Shown here: piece by piece, positions 11,644 through 25,996 of the stretch | Numbering within the stretch: position 1 is the stretch's first letter | Layout: the number at the start of each line of letters is the position of its first letter | Source: Rhynchopus euleeides | Taxonomy: Eukaryota > Euglenozoa > Diplonemea > Diplonemida > Diplonemidae | Direction: 5' to 3' | Assembly: GCA_963210315.1 (NCBI GenBank) | Contig: OY723313.1 | Coordinates: forward strand, 434,001-498,000 | Length of the DNA stretch: 64,000 nucleotides | Notes under the pieces: generated by a model | Databases searched by the model: none | Seen by the model: the letters and a program-made list of their open reading frames with translations, nothing else | What the model was told of the DNA's origin: nothing | Made by a program: the position numbers and the translations under genes

Positions 11644-14600
11644 TCAGTTTTGAGCCTCTGTCGCGCCTCGCTTCTGCGCGAGCTCGGTTTCCCACTTTGT
11701 CTTGTTCTCAGCGAGGTAATCGATCAGGTGGTGGAGCTCCGGGATATGCTCTGTCAGGATCTCATACATCGGCAGCACCACAGCACGCATGAACCCGAGC
11801 TGCGACTCGGCAAGCTCTGCATCCGCTTTGATGCTCACATCGATGCCTGCCGCTCGCTCCGTATCCCCCTGGGAGATGAACTCCCGCGTGATCATCTGGC
11901 CCCAACCCTTGCTGATGTCGAACGGGCGGCTCACGTTGGAGATGTCTGCAGACTTCAGCAACATAGTCATAAACACCCTTCGATGCGCACTCTGCGTCAC
12001 ATCGTATTGAGGCATGGTCTCCTGGAACTGCGTCAGGAGCTCGTTGTGCCTGCAAAGTGATCCAAGAGGCATGAATGGGTGTGTGGGTAGACCCTCCCAA
12101 CATCCCACCCAACACGGTATGATTGTGATTATGGAGAAGGGAGCCTTATGTGAAGGGTTATCCTGCCCGAGGCGAGCGTAATCAATGCCTTCAGCAATCA
12201 TCGGTAAGCCATACCTTGCCATGTCGGTGCCAAGGATGCACTCGATCACACCCCGCCACACGTCTTTCATCTGCGTCTGGTCCAGGCCTTCAAACACATT
12301 TGTCGAGGGGTCGCTGCGATGGTGGGGGGGGGGGGGAATAGGGCTGGGGTGAGACTTCACACGCCACACGCCACACACACATCCCCTTTGCCTGGCTGGA
12401 TGGCGATGGCAACAAGATGCTGTGACCTGGCCCGGACGACGATGCGGTGCTCTGCTGTGTCACACCTGATGGTGCGCAGCACATGTCTAGCTCATCCACA
12501 CACGGCCTTGTGGATCATATCAATAGCGAGGTCTCATCTCATCAAGGGCGGAAAAGCTGTGCATACCTCAGGATGTCGATGGCAAGGTTGCAGTGGTGGA
12601 CTTCCAAGATACTCTTGCTCCCAGCATTGCTGCGGCACGGGTGGGGTGGGAATAATGAACACAAAGACTCGCGCTGCAGCACAGCGGTGTCAAACTACAG
12701 AGGGGTGGCTTCACAGTGTTGCCGTGCACTATATTCAAAATAGTTGGTATGAACTGTCGTTTCAAAAAATAGGCCTCAGGAGGCAAGCGATACCTGGACA
12801 GCACTCCAAGCGGCGTCTCTGCCTTCATCTGGAAGGAGTTGTTCAGCCCCATGTGATCGATGTCGTGGCACAGCGCTGTGGTGGTGGTGGTGGTGGTGGG
12901 GAGGTGGTTGGAGCGAACGGCGGAGGACCCCCATTCATATTTCGCCGTTCTTTTACTCACCGAGGATCCACCCGCTGCCCTGCCACACCCACACACGTTA
13001 CCATCTCTGTTTAGTCGAGGTCGCACCGAACCGAGCTGTGACGAGACCTCCAACGTCACACACAGGTGGGCAATGCTCCGCGCAGGATCTCCCCACACAA
13101 AACGTGATCACCACACACACACACAGCTCCCCCAGGACACATACCCGTCACAATGAGCGCAAACTGATCCAGATCTGTGAGGTACTTCCCTGGCGGAAGG
13201 TGGTCCATATAACAGACAATCGCCTGCATCACATCGAACGCGTGTGAGAAGTTGTGGTAGGACACATTGCGGTACTTTTTCTTCACCGCAACAACAAACC
13301 GCAGGATACGGTCCGGGTTGGTGCGGAACGTGGTCGAGATGTTGTACCGCTCAAACAGATGCACTGCGAGGCGCGGCAACCGCACATGCCCGGGCGTCTT
13401 GATGGTGTAATTGTGTACGTCGAACCCCCAGTCAGCTGCAGTGCGCTCCTCATCCTCCGTCAGGGTCACCGACATGTAAGGGCTCATCACGATCATCCCG
13501 GTGGACGACTGCCTGCGCGACTGAGACATGCGCGGAGCACTGCTCATGACCTTCACAAGGTTGGAGTGCGCCTGGCTCGCCTTCTTCATGAAATCAATCA
13601 GCGATGCGTTCCGCAGGCACATCGCCGCGAAGCTGCTGAAGAGCAGCATCCCGTCCAGATCCGCCTTGCTGAACATCCCGCCTTGCCGGTTCACCAGCTG
13701 GGCCACCCCCAGGACCTCCTGGTCCAGAGAGTGCATCGGGATGCAGAGATACGTCATCGGCTTCTCGACGCATATGAGGGGGTCGCCCTTCGCCTTGTCC
13801 GACTCCGACCGCACGTCGCAGTAGTTCTGGATGCTCCCAGAAAGCACGGTGTGCCCTGCGACAGTCGCGTCGATGGGAGCACTGATGTCACGCATGATGC
13901 TGTGGAGCGTGGCGTGCTCCTTATCCACGAGCCACACGTCTGTCCTCTCGCAGGGAACCAGCTTCTCTGCGTTGACGATGATAGCCTCGCAGATCTTCGG
14001 GATGTCCGTGAGATCGACGTGCTGCAGGTCCTCGATAGTTTTCAAAAACATCCGGGTCGTCTGCTGCTCCCTCATCACATTCTCGTGGTTCTGCACGTTG
14101 CGTATGGAGCTGCCGCAGAAATCCGCAAACTCCTCAAACAGCTTCTCATCCTTCTCTGAGAAGGCCTTCTCCGTGCGTTTGTTCACCAGCTGTGCCACCG
14201 CGACGACCTCCTCGTCACACCGGATCGGGACGCACAGCAGGCTCTCTGTGGTGACCCCCAGCAGCACGTCCACGGTTTTGTCAAACGCCTCGTGCTCTGA
14301 AGCCCGCGCGAGGTTAACCTTGCCTCCCGTGCGGTAGACAAGCCCTTCGATACCAGACCCGACAGGCACCTTGATGTCCGCCTTGGCAGCGGGTGGGGGC
14401 TGCGCAGTCAGCTCAATGGCTCGGGGAGACCCGCTGTTCTGCAGGCCCGTGTTGGTGGTGAGATGTTTCTTATCCAGATCGACGAGGAACAGCCGGCACG
14501 CCTCCGCGTTTGCAAGCTGGCGCGCCGTTGTGATGATCTGGTTGCACAGCATCTCCGTGTCGGTGCACCGCGTCACGCTCTGAGTCATGGAGACCAGGTG

Positions 14601-16073
14601 CTGGGTGTCCTCAATGGACCCCTTCAGCTCCGTGCACAGCAGGCAGTTCTGAAGGGAAACCGCAACAAACACCAGGAGCGAACCCAGCAGATTCTCACTA
14701 TCCTCTGTGAAGTCGATGTCGTGCATCCTGTTCTTATTGGTGCATTTGCAGAACCCCAGCAACGTACCTTCCGACGAGGTAATCGGGTAATACAGCACCT
14801 CGCTAACGTCGTGCTTCTCCGTGTGGTGACAGGTTGTAGTCGGCGACATTTCCTTGCGGTAGTGCACCGGCTGCCGTGAGGTCAACACTTCACTCTCAGG
14901 AGAGCTAGAGCAGAGGCTGTCGATTGGGAGCTCCTGCAGAGATGGCTCTTGCTCCTCCTGGATCCCACAGGAGGACCCTGTGTCGGGCGAGACGTAAGCC
15001 ATAATCGCACTGCCCTGCACTATCCACACGGTGCAGGACTCGGAATTCAGAAGCTGTTTTGCCTCATTCGCCACAGCGACGGTGAGCTGCATCAGCCCAT
15101 CCGTCGACACGCGCGAAATTTCCGCCGCCGAGAGAAGCAGCGCCTGCAGCATTTTCGGCCCATCCGCCTCGTCGACGCCCTCCACAGCCGACTGATCCTC
15201 CTTCGGCCCAACAGGGTTTGCCAGAATCTGCACCGGCCCCCCCATCGCCCTCGGGCTGGACCTCGGCCTCCCTTTCACTATCTCCGACAGCACATGCGAT
15301 GTAACGCTCTGCTTCGACGCAACAGACCCCGAGGACACGAGGCTGAGACGCCTCAGGTTGGTATCACCATCCCCTTCAGCCGACACAACAGGTGACGCAA
15401 GCCCCGGCTCCTCCTGAGCGGTCACGCGGAGCCGGGTGACAGGCGGGCCGGCCCCCCTGGAAGAGCGGCGCAGGACCCTCCCTGGGTTGGCGTCGTGGCA
15501 AAGCCCCTCGAGTGAGGAGACGGATCGGATGGATTCGGACTGCATGCTCTGCTGGGAAAGGAAGAGATCCGTCTGCGGGGTGCCCGGCACGGCACGCCGG
15601 AACCCCTGCGGCAGTTTGGCAACGCCTTCCGCGAAGGCGGCGATGCAATCCGCATCTCCCTGCAGATTGTGCGCAACGATGCAGTCGTGCAGCTCCTGCA
15701 GCTTGTCCAGCACAAGCTGCGGCATCCCGCCTTTCACAGAGGAGACTAGCCCTGAGATTTCGACGTCTGGGGACCCCACCAGCTGGTTTGCACTGTTCTC
15801 TGCTGACACCGCGTTGTCCTGCGCAGCGCCGCACAGCTCCACCTCGGCAGCGGGGTTTGCTGGCGTCCCCTTCAGGGAGGATGTTCTGTGAGGCGCCGGG
15901 TCAGCCGCTTCCGGCTGCACCTTGTTGTTCGCCTTGTTGCGGGGCGGCGATCCGGCGGGGGTGGCTGCGGAGCTGTCACGGCAGCGGTATTTCTTCTTGG
16001 AATCCCCAGGGTTCTTCCGGCTGCCGGCCGGCGCCTCTGCAGGCGAAGACTCCCGCGAAGCTCCGCAGCCCAT
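11644..16073 (-). CDS. Cyclic-nucleotide phosphodiesterase with three GAF domains, five exons
   Basis: It is predicted to hydrolyse cAMP and/or cGMP. Exons are 16073-13145, 12875-12794, 12629-12567, 12313-12215 and 12049-11644. All introns are GT-AG and the phases (1,2,2,2) close exactly, giving 1,192 residues. The start is placed at MGCGAS, a strong N-myristoylation/palmitoylation signal; an ORF Met 149 codons upstream leads only low-complexity sequence. Three GAF modules span roughly 325-490, 500-670 and 680-850. The catalytic domain has YHNFSHAFDVMQ, then across the joins TALCHDIDHMGLNN, LEVHHCNLAIDIL, TDMARHNELL, KSADISNVSRP and the purine-binding glutamine in FISQGDTER. All metal-binding His/Asp motifs are present. 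The N-terminal 320 residues are Ser/Pro-rich and likely disordered. The membrane anchor suggests flagellar or plasma-membrane signalling, as inferred from kinetoplastid PDEB enzymes. Confidence 0.95.
13065..13125 (+). mobile_element. 61-bp 3' tail of the OTU non-LTR retrotransposon, inside a phosphodiesterase intron
   Basis: From GGTGGGCAATG to the (CA)n run it matches the reverse complement of 47404-47464, the 3' untranslated tail of element 1, with only a few changes. It is flanked on the left by CACACACA and ends on the right in (CA)n, as expected for a severely 5'-truncated insertion at a CA microsatellite. It is antisense to the host gene and within intron 12876-13144. Confidence 0.85.
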
Positions 16074-16817
16074 ATCAGGCCAGGAGGGGCGTGCAGAGCG
16101 GAGCAGCAGTCGGTGCAACAACAGCCAGGGCTCGGCGCCGCCGCTGGACTTCCATGCAAAATAAACCCCCCTGTCCCGGTTGGTTCGAGGCGAAGGAGGG
16201 GTCAGAGAGAGGGTGGTGCGGGTGGGTGTGTGGTTGGTGGGGACGGCCCTGGACAGAGGCCAGGAGAAAGATGGGGACGAAGGAAGGCAGCGGTACTCTC
16301 TGAGGTGTGGGGGAGGGGGGGTGTTCCTGCAGGGAGTGAAGAGTGGGGCGTGTGCGTGTGTCCGTCTGGTAGAGTGTGGGGCAAAGTTTAAGGGTGGTGT
16401 CCCTGAAAAAAATGTAAAGGTCCAGAATGGACTGTCGCACCTGTACCGTTCAGGAGGATCGTACTCCTGAAGGGAACAGGGTTCTCCAACATCGGCAGAG
16501 TCACTCAGGATATGTGTCACAACACACGGGCCCCAATGCGCGAGGATGGGTCAAACTCCCAAAAGGGAGGGTGCAGGCTGCACCAGTGCGGGTGGTGGGA
16601 TAGGGTGTTCTCAGCCTGTCAACGTCACCGTGGAGAACGACACTCCGTGAGTAGTTCAATCAAACGTGTGGACAGCACCCAACGAGTCGCGGGTCCCAAC
16701 ACCGGCCAAGAGATAGGTAGAGTGGCGGGATGTGAACGGGACAAGGAATGTAGGACATGGTGGCGGAGGGCCGTGGGGGGAGGAGGAAGGGGGGTGGAAA
16801 AGAAGAACAGGAGAGTT
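16074..16817. other. Intergenic between phosphodiesterase start and polyubiquitin-1 tail
   Basis: GC-rich, no supported ORF. It includes the presumed promoter/5' untranslated region of the phosphodiesterase (minus strand). Confidence 0.4.
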
Positions 16818-16840
16818 AGACGGCGCTCCGGTGGAGCACC
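16818..16840 (-). other. 3' UTR hairpin of polyubiquitin-1
   Basis: A 9-bp stem with a 5-nt loop lies about 175 nt after the stop codon. It matches hairpins after polyubiquitin-2 and -3. The one stem change, read on the gene's sense strand, turns a U-A pair into a U-G pair, so the fold is kept as RNA. Confidence 0.6.
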
Positions 16841-17012
16841 GTGAGGAGAAAAGGCAATGGAAATGGGAAAAGTCAACGGCAATCTAGTGCACAGAGCAGA
16901 GCTGCCAAAAGTGGCACACCCTGCCGTAGGGCGACGGTGCCACGCACGGTGCAGCACGAGAGACTCCTCGCGGAAAAGGACAAGCACGCACCGCAACGTC
17001 CTGCAGGCAGCC

Positions 17013-19491
<2,479 letters not shown>

Positions 19492-20091
19492 TCACTCACG
19501 CTTCACGCACAGCGGCTTGCCCTGGCTGTCCAGCTTGCACATCTCATCCATCGTCTCGCACTTTGTGAACATGCGCAGGCTCAGAGCAACGCAGCACGAC
19601 GGGCAGTTGATGTCGTCCCCGCTGCACTGGGCCTCGGGGTCGCGGATGCAGTAAAGCCCCTCCTCGCACCGGCCGCCGTTGGCGCCACCGCACACAGCCT
19701 TCCCCAGGCACGTGTGCGTGACGGGAGGCTGCGGCACCGGCACCGGCACCAGGGGAGGGAGCGGCAGCAGGTTCCACTGGCACTGGCCCTCCACGCAGGC
19801 AAACCCGTCGGCAGGGGGGCAGTCGCAGGTCGACCCGGTGCTGGGGATGTCGCAGCCCAGCTTGCCGCCGAGGGAGCGCAGGAAGTCCAGGAGGACGGTC
19901 TTGGCGTCGGTACGCGCCACAGGGTTGCGGGTGCAGCCGCAGCCCAGAGGCAGAACCTGCCCGCACTCGCTAGCCACAGTGCACGACCGGATGCGGGTCA
20001 ACTCCGCCGCGTACGTCGACCTCACAACCTCACACGCGCTAGCGTCAGCCGCAACAAGCAGCCCGGCAACCAGAAGCATGCGCATCATCAT
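19492..20091 (-). CDS. Secreted cysteine-rich protein, unrecognised family
   Basis: A protein of 199 residues. The start at 20091 gives a clear signal peptide (MMMRMLLVAGLLVAADASA, cleavage before CEV); the longer ORF upstream is low complexity. The mature part has two Cys-rich blocks joined by a Pro/Val linker (about 110-121). The first contains SECGQVLPLGCGCTR and TCDCPPADGFACVEGQC. The second contains CLGKAVCGG, CEEGLYC and CPSCC, in all about 20 cysteines, suggesting a disulfide-stabilised extracellular protein. The stop codon overlaps GTGAGT, an ideal donor. If used, a phase-1 exon starting near 19408 would extend the protein with a moderately hydrophobic tail. I do not recognise the family. 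Confidence 0.75.
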   Translation of the reverse strand: MMMRMLLVAGLLVAADASACEVVRSTYAAELTRIRSCTVASECGQVLPLGCGCTRNPVARTDAKTVLLDFLRSLGGKLGCDIPSTGSTCDCPPADGFACVEGQCQWNLLPLPPLVPVPVPQPPVTHTCLGKAVCGGANGGRCEEGLYCIRDPEAQCSGDDINCPSCCVALSLRMFTKCETMDEMCKLDSQGKPLCVKRE

Positions 20092-20523
20092 CTTGCGGGG
20101 ATGAGTGTGGCGAGGTGTGTTCGGGGGTGTGAGAACAGGTCTGTATTGTGTGATGTGATGTGATGTGTGGTGTGTGGCGCGGGACAGCAACGAATGCGTC
20201 AGGCTGAGTGCAAAGGGCCCGAGTGCAGTGCAGTGGGTGGGCGAGAATGCCCAGAGGAGAGGGCGTGCCCGGGCATGTCCACTGGAGGGATGGGGTCTTG
20301 TCACTCAGGAAGCGTCACCGTGCTCAGCTACAATGCGCCGAAAAACTGAATCAAGCAGTCGCTGGTCCCAACACTCAGCCACAGAGCTAGGTAGAGTGGC
20401 GGGCTGTGCTGTGCTCGGCACGGCACAGCACCATGAATGTTGTGGGGCACAGCAACGTCGAGGGGTGTGCGGCACAGGGTAAGGGAAAGGGGGAGAGGGT
20501 CACGGAAAAGAAGAGTTAGGCCG
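20092..20523. other. Intergenic between the Cys-rich gene and polyubiquitin-2
   Basis: From about 20375 it is nearly identical to 27035 onward (the polyubiquitin-3 tail). The rest shows no gene. Confidence 0.5.
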
Positions 20524-20621
20524 ACGGTGCTCTGGTGGAGCACCGTGAGGAGAAAAGGCAATGGAAATGGGAAAAGTCAACGGCAATCTAGTGCACAGGG
20601 CAGAGGTGCCAAAAGTGGCAC
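20524..20621 (-). other. 3' UTR hairpins of polyubiquitin-2
   Basis: Two inverted repeats. One is 20524-20546 (9-bp stem ACGGTGCTC/GAGCACCGT, loop TGGTG). The other is 20606-20621 (GTGCC/GGCAC around AAAAGT). Both recur after polyubiquitin-3, and nearly so after polyubiquitin-1. Confidence 0.6.
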
Positions 20622-20716
20622 ATCCTGCCGTAGGGCGACGGTGCCACGCACGGTGCAGCACGAGAGACTACTCGCGGAAAAGGACAAGCACGCACCGCAA
20701 CGTCCTGCAGGCAGCC

Positions 20717-21749
<1,033 letters not shown>

Positions 21750-22524
21750 TGGTGGCAGTTCGAGGATGAGGGCCTGCGGGAACTTGCCCCGAGCAAGACA
21801 CCGGAGGAGTGGTGGCGTATCTGCAAAGCAGAGGCGGAGTACTCTGACCAGAAAAATGAGAAGCTGCTTGAATTCTGTGGGCTGGATGTTCACAGGTCAA
21901 GAGGAACCGGCTCATGTCAGTTCGGGTCGCAAAGCTGACACAGATCCACACATGCCTCCGCAAAGGCAACATCAACAAGTGGTTTGATGAGGCCCTGCTG
22001 AAGGAGGAAAGTGACGCAGAGGTGATCGACTGTGATATGGCAGAACCTCAAGCTGAGCAACCACCACCGACCACAGCGACGACAGCGACGAACCCGTTGA
22101 CTGGTGAATATGCCCCACCCCCACCCCCACCCCTTTCCTTTTGCTTTTCATATACCGTATACGTAAATATTTTGGAACGTAAATATTATGGAACGCTGGT
22201 GGGTTGGCGTTCCAGATTTTTTTCGTTCCATAATATTTACAGGGCTTTCTGCGACTCGGGGACTTGGACCAGGTGATCGGACGGCGTACAGAGTCCCTGA
22301 CGGGACCTACTCGTACACTTTTCGCGCGATTCCTGACGCAAGCCGTCCTCACCACCGAGTCCCCAACTGGCCCTGTAAATATTTTGGAACGTAAATATTA
22401 TGGAACGGACCGGCCAAAAATGGGCCCGTTCCATAATATTTACGTATACGGTAAATACTTAGAGTTTGGCCCTCGCATCTTGAGGCGCGGTGCCAGCAGG
22501 CTCAGCGAGCTTTTGCACCTCTGA
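21750..22524 (+). CDS. Unrecognised plus-strand gene, frame break, last intron carrying foldback elements
   Basis: An open stretch beginning after CATCAG at 21749 reads WWQFEDEGLREL and continues to about 21890. The reading then continues in another frame as VKRNRLMSVRVAKLTQ to 22103. That needs a 1-nt indel or an unusually short intron near 21888-21895. A donor after 22103 (G|GTGAAT) and an acceptor at 22462 (CTTAG) join in phase 1 and add FGPRILRRGASRLSELLHL and a stop at 22524. There is no Met at the 5' end, so an upstream exon is missing. The amino-acid composition looks genuine (Trp-, Lys- and Glu-rich helices) but I recognise no family. It is one of only two supported genes on the plus strand and may be a remnant of a mobile element. 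Confidence 0.4.
22154..22452. repeat. Pair of AT-rich foldback (MITE-like) elements
   Basis: Two related hairpin elements, about 22164-22239 and 22376-22442, share the 16-bp terminal inverted repeat TAAATATTATGGAACG with a duplicated left arm. They flank a 136-bp segment that itself begins CAGGGC and ends GCCCTG. The outermost sequences, ACCGTATACG and CGTATACGGT, are also complementary, so the whole 300 bp can fold back. The elements lie within the intron 22104-22462. Confidence 0.8.
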
Positions 22525-23135
22525 GTCTGCGGACGGGTTGTGGGAGGTTGGGTGTGTAGAGTAGGCGGAAAGTAAAGTTTTGAGGCACCCCAGGGCCCCC
22601 AGGTTCCTGCATCTGAATGAATCAAGTGCCCCACACCGTCACTCCACTGACTGGTGTTCACGACGGACAAGCAAAAATAAAGATGGGGATCCTCCATGTG
22701 CGGTGACACAGTCGGGTCTGTTTACGTTGCGGCTTGACGCCGGGTACTAGTCGCATGCTGTCTTTTTGTGTATTTTTGAACGATTTGAACGATTTTTGGC
22801 CGTGCTCGTAGCATTCCCCGTTGAGGGGGTCGCTATTTCGTGTTCTCCTGGCCGCACGGAGGCATTGCCTTACGTCGCCTCTTCCTCTTTTCCTTTGGTG
22901 GTGTGTTGGTCTGGCACAGAGGGCGGGACCGTGCTGATATGCACAGTGACGACTCTCCCTTTTGTTTTGTGCCCGCCTCCACCGAGATTCGGCTGATGCC
23001 TCTCAGACTGGGGGCGGGCGGTCGCCGACGCTGACGCGCCTGGCGGCCTGTGGTAAGTGACGTGGGGCTGGGATGGGGGGGGGGGGTGCTGGGAGGTCGG
23101 GCCGAAGCCCTTGTTCTCTGATGATGTTATTTGGT
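22525..23135. other. Intergenic, includes the 3' flank of the retrotransposon fragment
   Basis: No gene seen. Words near 22785-22840 (GAACGATTT, GTGCTCG, GAGGGGGTCGCT) recur at 7261-7310. Confidence 0.4.
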
Positions 23136-24482
23136 TCACGCGTTCAGGTAGTCCTTCTCGCCGTGCTCCGTTACCCCTGCCTCGGCCAGGTAGCGCAGCG
23201 CCTCCTTGCAGTTGTGCAACAGCAGGTTGTGCACGTTTGTGGCTGTGAGGTGGTGTCGGGCCGACGCTGTCGCGGGGCAGCCGAAGAAGAGGTGCTTCAG
23301 TGAGACCCCAGGCGGGGGGTGGCCCGGCGCATGCTTCAGGCAGGGTTGGCAAGGTGGTTGTGCCGTGCCCGGGATGTCATGGTCGTAGACCAGGCGGTGG
23401 TGGTCGGCCCGGAGTCGGCGGATGGTGGTTTCCCCTAAGCGGGTGAGTCCCTCCATGCGGAGGTCGGGGCGTTGCAGTCGCGTCTCCCCGATTCCCGAAC
23501 GGTACGCGTACACGCTGTCCGTGCGGGGCACCGTTGCGTCGTTGTAGATGTGTCGGCGGAGGACGACACGAGCCGACGCGAGGCTAACCGGTTCCATCTG
23601 CGGCCGGAAGGCACCGATTTGCGCCTGTTTGTCAGCGAGTTCGTTCCCTGCTACCCCAACGTGTGACGGGATGTAGCGGAGGTGGGTGGTGACATCGTGG
23701 GTTTGGGCGAGCTCGTTCAACCACCTCCAGATGTCCCATTCGGTGGATCCTCTCGCTCGCTGCGGGCCGCTCAGCAGCGCGTTCAGTGCGCTCTGCGAGT
23801 CTGTGAGGATGGCGATCGTTTCGCCTGGGGATACCAGGGTGCATAGGTGAGCGAGGGATTCTCTGATGGCCACCAGCTCCGCCTGGTAGCTGATGCAGCG
23901 GAGTCCTGCCGGCCAGGCGAGCTTTTTCCTGAGGCGGCCCTCCGGCATGCTGTACACCGCTGCTCCTGCGCCGCCCTGCTGTTGCCGCGATGTGGAGTTG
24001 GAGACTGACCCGTCGGTGTACACATGCCAGGCGCATGTCGGGAGGGCCTGGATGGTCTGCTCTGCCAGGTCCCGGAGGGTGTCTTTCGGGGTGGCGGCCT
24101 TTGGGGCGGTGAGCCCCGGCAGCGTCGCCAGGATGTGTACTCGTGGCAGCACCAGGTTCCATTCCCAGGGGGGGATGGGGTGTGCTGCATGCAGGGGGGC
24201 CAGCAGGGGGGTGCGCCCGTCGACCTTCGAGTATTTCACCAGACTCCGTGCCTGATGTAGCCAGCTGCCTCCCGTGTTCCCGGTGTTTAGTTGCGCCCGG
24301 TATCCTGGGGAGTGGGGCACGCGGCGGAAGCGTTCGTGGTCTGTGCACACCGCGACCTTGAAGTCGAGGTCGAGGTCTCGCAGGTGTGATTCCCAGAGGA
24401 GCTTTGCCGTGCTGGTGTTCTTCATACAGCCCGTGATGATCAGGGCTGCCATGCGGTGGACATCTCGCAGGCGTTTGGTAGC
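23136..24482 (-). mobile_element. 5'-truncated non-LTR retrotransposon, RNase H end
   Basis: The open frame starts inside the C-terminal end of a reverse transcriptase (MAALIITGCMKNTSTAKLLWE) near 24482. It runs about 448 codons to a stop at 23136. An RNase H domain is clear: HVYTDGSV with a downstream GAGAAVYS, the YQAELVAIRESL helix, ILTDSQSALNAL and PSHVGVAGNELADKQA. These carry the D-E-D-D metal ligands in a bacterial/eukaryotic-type arrangement, unlike the elements at 47-64 kb. A Cys/His segment (CQPC, then H...CPATASARHH) follows. The RT core and endonuclease are missing, which is typical of incomplete target-primed reverse transcription. The frame has no internal stop, so the insertion may be young. 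It is a jockey/I/R1-like element by general look; the clade is not settled. Confidence 0.85.
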
Positions 24483-25298
24483 AGAGGTTTTTTTTGTCTT
24501 GTTTGGTCTTTTTTGCCAGGGGGTATTGTCTTTTTGCATCACTGGGATGAGTCGGCACCGCGTGCCCCCCTCCCCCACACACGCATCCCCTTCGCGACCC
24601 CATTTGCGAAAAAGCGGGTCGGGAGAGGGACTTTCGCGCAGGCCCTGCCCAACGGGGGGGGAGAAGTGTCGGCCCTCTGGTTTGCAACGTTAGCCCAGCC
24701 GCACGGGTCGAGCCCGCCGCCCCTCTATGGTGGCATGCAGTGCAGCGGCACCGGCCCCGCAGGGCGCTAGGACGCCGCAAGGCCGCGGTGCCCGCTGCAG
24801 GCGGCTCTTTCTTCTTTCGAACCCTGCCCGCGGAATAGGCCGGAGGGAGCAAGAGAGATCAGAGCAGAGAACACACCACGCTGCGAACACAACACACACA
24901 CACATGGCACCCGACACAGCCGGGCACACAGCAGGTGAGCTGTGCGCCTTCGACACTCACGAAGACCACACACACACACACACCACCCTCCGCGGAAACG
25001 AAAAAAAGAGAGAAGCGGTTTGTCCAGTCCAGGGTTGTCGGTACGTCACCCCCAAAATTCTTAGAAAGCCATGGTTTGCTGGCAGTTGTGCCGGCCAATA
25101 CAAATAGGCACCCCAGCGTCGCTCTGCGAGGGCCGCGGGAGGCACGATGGTCGGAGCCTCACGTTTTCTTGTTGCCGCTCACACAACGTCCTGAAAAAAA
25201 GGGGATGGGATCGTTTTCGTCAAGAAAACATCACCTCAACAAACACACAGCAACCCCGCCTGCTGGTTTCTCAGCCCCCACGGCGACGGCGCAGCGCG
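24483..25298. other. Intergenic between retrotransposon fragment and b561 gene
   Basis: Includes (CA)n near 24893-24904 and 24968-24984. No supported gene. Confidence 0.45.
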
Positions 25299-25996
25299 CT
25301 ACGGTGTGCCGAAGGGGAGCATCCGCGCCAGCACGTTCTGCCCCTTCAGCGCGTGCACCGCCGGCGCACCCATGTGCAGGGGCGCGACGTACGTCAAGAT
25401 CTGCCCGAACTGCTTGTGCTTCTCGAACGCCAACCCCGCCGTGGCCTTGTCCTCCGCCGTCGGCTCCGCGATGCCCTTGAGGTGGAAGTAGTCGAAGAAC
25501 GGGACGCCCTTCCCGCCGAAGTACCCCATCGCGATGCCGGACCCCGGCATCGCCACCATTGCTCCGTAGAGGAACAGGTGCGCGCCGGTGGCGGCCGCCT
25601 TCTCGATCATCGACCCCTCGGGGAGCTTCGGCTGGCGCTGCAGCAGCCGTGCCGCGAGCCGCGGCACGACCAGCGCCGCGACGATCAGCGCCGACGACTT
25701 GTGGACGAGCATGAACTCGCCCTTCGTCCAGCCGAACTTCTTAGGTTCATCCTTCGGCGTCCACTGCGACAGCTTGACGGTCGCGTCACCATCCCGGCAC
25801 CCACGAGCCAGTGCAGCAGCTGCAGTGGTGAGCTGTAGCGAAGCGGCGCGTCGGCGGCGGCGGTGGTCGCATGGCGCACAGTGCGCCAGTTCACCCCGCG
25901 CTGCGCGCTCGACGTACGGTAGCCCGTCCCGGCCCTGAAGAACAGCGTACGCATCGGACACCCCGGGTGTAACTGCCGGAGGGTGTCGTGGGGCAT
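25299..25996 (-). CDS. Prokaryote-type cytochrome b561-like membrane protein, frame broken in helix 1
   Basis: Proteins of this family carry heme b between transmembrane helices and move electrons in membranes. The C-terminal frame gives three hydrophobic helices. These are LVHKSSALIVAALVVPRL, then AHLFLYGAMVAMPGSGIAM, then ILTYVAPLHMGAPAVHAL, with the His residues expected of heme ligands. The N terminus (from 25996 or 25954) looks like a mitochondrial presequence followed by YSSPLQLLHWLVGAGMV, the start of helix 1. That part lies in another frame from TVKLSQWTPKDEPKKFG, with the switch near 25780-25800. A 32-nt GT-AG segment would restore the frame but would remove half of helix 1, so an indel or decay is likelier. 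The family is fairly sure; whether it is functional is uncertain. Confidence 0.7.
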
